Below are positions 63,418 to 64,000 of a stretch of DNA of 64,000 bases, piece after piece. The DNA comes from Gracilaria domingensis. Lineage: Eukaryota; Rhodophyta; Florideophyceae; Gracilariales; Gracilariaceae. Location of the stretch: assembly GCA_022539475.1 (NCBI GenBank), contig VCMS01000060.1, positions 62,001 to 126,000 of the forward strand. The letters are read 5' to 3'. A program made the translations under genes and the position numbers. The notes under the pieces are model-generated. The model made no database searches, was not told the origin of the DNA, and saw nothing but the letters and a program-made list of their open reading frames with translations. Positions within the stretch are counted from its first letter, which is position 1; every line of letters starts with the position of its first letter.

Positions 63418-64000
63418 TTGAATACCCAAGCGGACGCCCTCTCCCGTCTAGGAACGGATGGTGAACCAATTCCCGTCAGCGACGACGGTGAGGATATTCC
63501 CTGTTTCTTACTCCATGATGATGATGTGGACTACGAGGTCATCTCGGATGATATATGCGATGACATACTCGTTGCAAACGGTATCGATCCCGATCCGGGC
63601 GCATTTGCCACTATTACTCCTGAGGAGTTAGTTCGTGAACAGCACGGAGACCAGTTTTGTACGAAGGTGCGCGCCCACCTAAATGGTAATACGAATATCC
63701 CCTTCAGAGTTAACTCACAAGGTTACTTGGTTAGGCTGGTTTGATCTAACCCACCAATCGTGGTTCCCCATTCTCTTCAGTCGAGGGTCTTGCATCTCTC
63801 GCACTACTCGAAGATTGCTGCTCACCCTAGTGCCAGGAACCTTTACACGACACTTCTTCGGGACTTCTATTGGCCCGCCCTAGCTCTTGACTGTTATTCT
63901 ACCGTCAAGACGTGCACGCACTATGCTCGAAAACGATTGAAACTTCGTCGCCATGCGAAAAAGCTTACTCTGTTCCCCGCACGGGCGCCTCTTGAATTTG
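63418..64000 (+). pseudogene. Linker and integrase zinc-binding region of retroelement 3 (partial)
   Basis: 63418-63744 has the typical linker NTQADALSRLG, followed by an acidic stretch and REQHGDQFCTKVRAHL. In a shifted frame after about 63745 comes the integrase H2C2 zinc-binding motif (HLSHYSKIAAHPSARNLY, DFYWPAL, then CYSTVKTCTHYARKRL). The window ends before the integrase catalytic core, so its state is unknown. Confidence 0.65.

Larger units (their letters stand above)
58195..64000 (+). mobile_element. Ty3-type LTR retroelement 3, long but defective, runs off the window
   Basis: From left to right: an LTR tail, primer-binding site (58356), a long leader with repeats, gag (58873), protease (61158), reverse transcriptase (62280) and RNase H (63092), then the zinc-binding start of integrase up to the window end. 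The order protease, reverse transcriptase, RNase H, integrase is that of the Ty3/gypsy group. Every domain carries frameshifts or stops. It is the longest retroelement in the window. Confidence 0.85.

Noticed and set aside
58195-64000. An intact, potentially active Ty3-type element
   Set aside because: Frameshifts or stops lie in every domain, the protease and RNase H active sites are altered, and the 3' end is outside the window.

Overview
This is a nuclear segment of a eukaryote, most likely an intron-poor alga. The long intact genes are single exons with secretion signals or nuclear-type sequences. Relics of housekeeping genes include a TRIP12/UPL3-type HECT ubiquitin ligase, the WD40 ribosome-assembly factor Notchless, and a plastid-type phytol kinase; the last points to a plastid-bearing host. 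Single-exon genes scattered among decayed DNA transposons and Ty3-type retroelements fit a florideophyte red alga such as Chondrus. That placement is inference, not proof.

Layout. (1) 1-2.9 kb: unrecognised flank with small inverted repeats. (2) 2.9-16.6 kb: a direct tandem duplication (unit 1 about 2935-8615, unit 2 about 8616-16600). Each unit carries an orphan plus-strand gene (492/490 codons), an orphan minus-strand gene for an Arg/Ser/Pro-rich, probably nuclear protein (488/533 codons), and a short divergent minus-strand exon. Unit 2 has gained, or unit 1 has lost, a 1.27-kb block encoding a third protein of the same style. (3) 17.5-21.5 kb: the clearest host genes, a head-to-head pair of secreted proteins, one of GCC2/GCC3 cysteine-rich repeats and one with a von Willebrand A domain. 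(4) 21.9-30.3 kb: three DNA transposons delimited by terminal inverted repeats and target duplications: a hAT element (8-bp duplication), a pogo/Tigger-like element (TA) and, 12 bases further on, a Harbinger-like element (TAA) carrying a decayed non-transposase gene. (5) 30.3-33 kb: palindromes, a broken reading frame and a 34-bp GC-rich minisatellite. (6) 33.4-37 kb: two truncated Ty3-type retroelement 5' ends. (7) 38-45 kb: two decayed CACTA/Plavaka-like transposases with many near-perfect hairpins. (8) 46.5-47.1 kb: an array of G-rich palindromes. (9) 47.3-52.7 kb: a graveyard of host genes (ankyrin repeats, HECT ligase, phytol kinase, Notchless), all inactivated. (10) 53.9-54.9 kb: one intact orphan reading frame. 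(11) 56.4-64 kb: a protease fragment of one retroelement, then a second, longer but defective Ty3-type element running off the window.

Only about seven protein genes look functional: 3610-5088, 9282-10754, 6668-8134, 14505-16106, 12935-13825, 17542-19269 and 20210-21526, with 53991-54875 possible. Most of the rest is mobile or decayed DNA. I found no convincing tRNA, rRNA or CRISPR locus.
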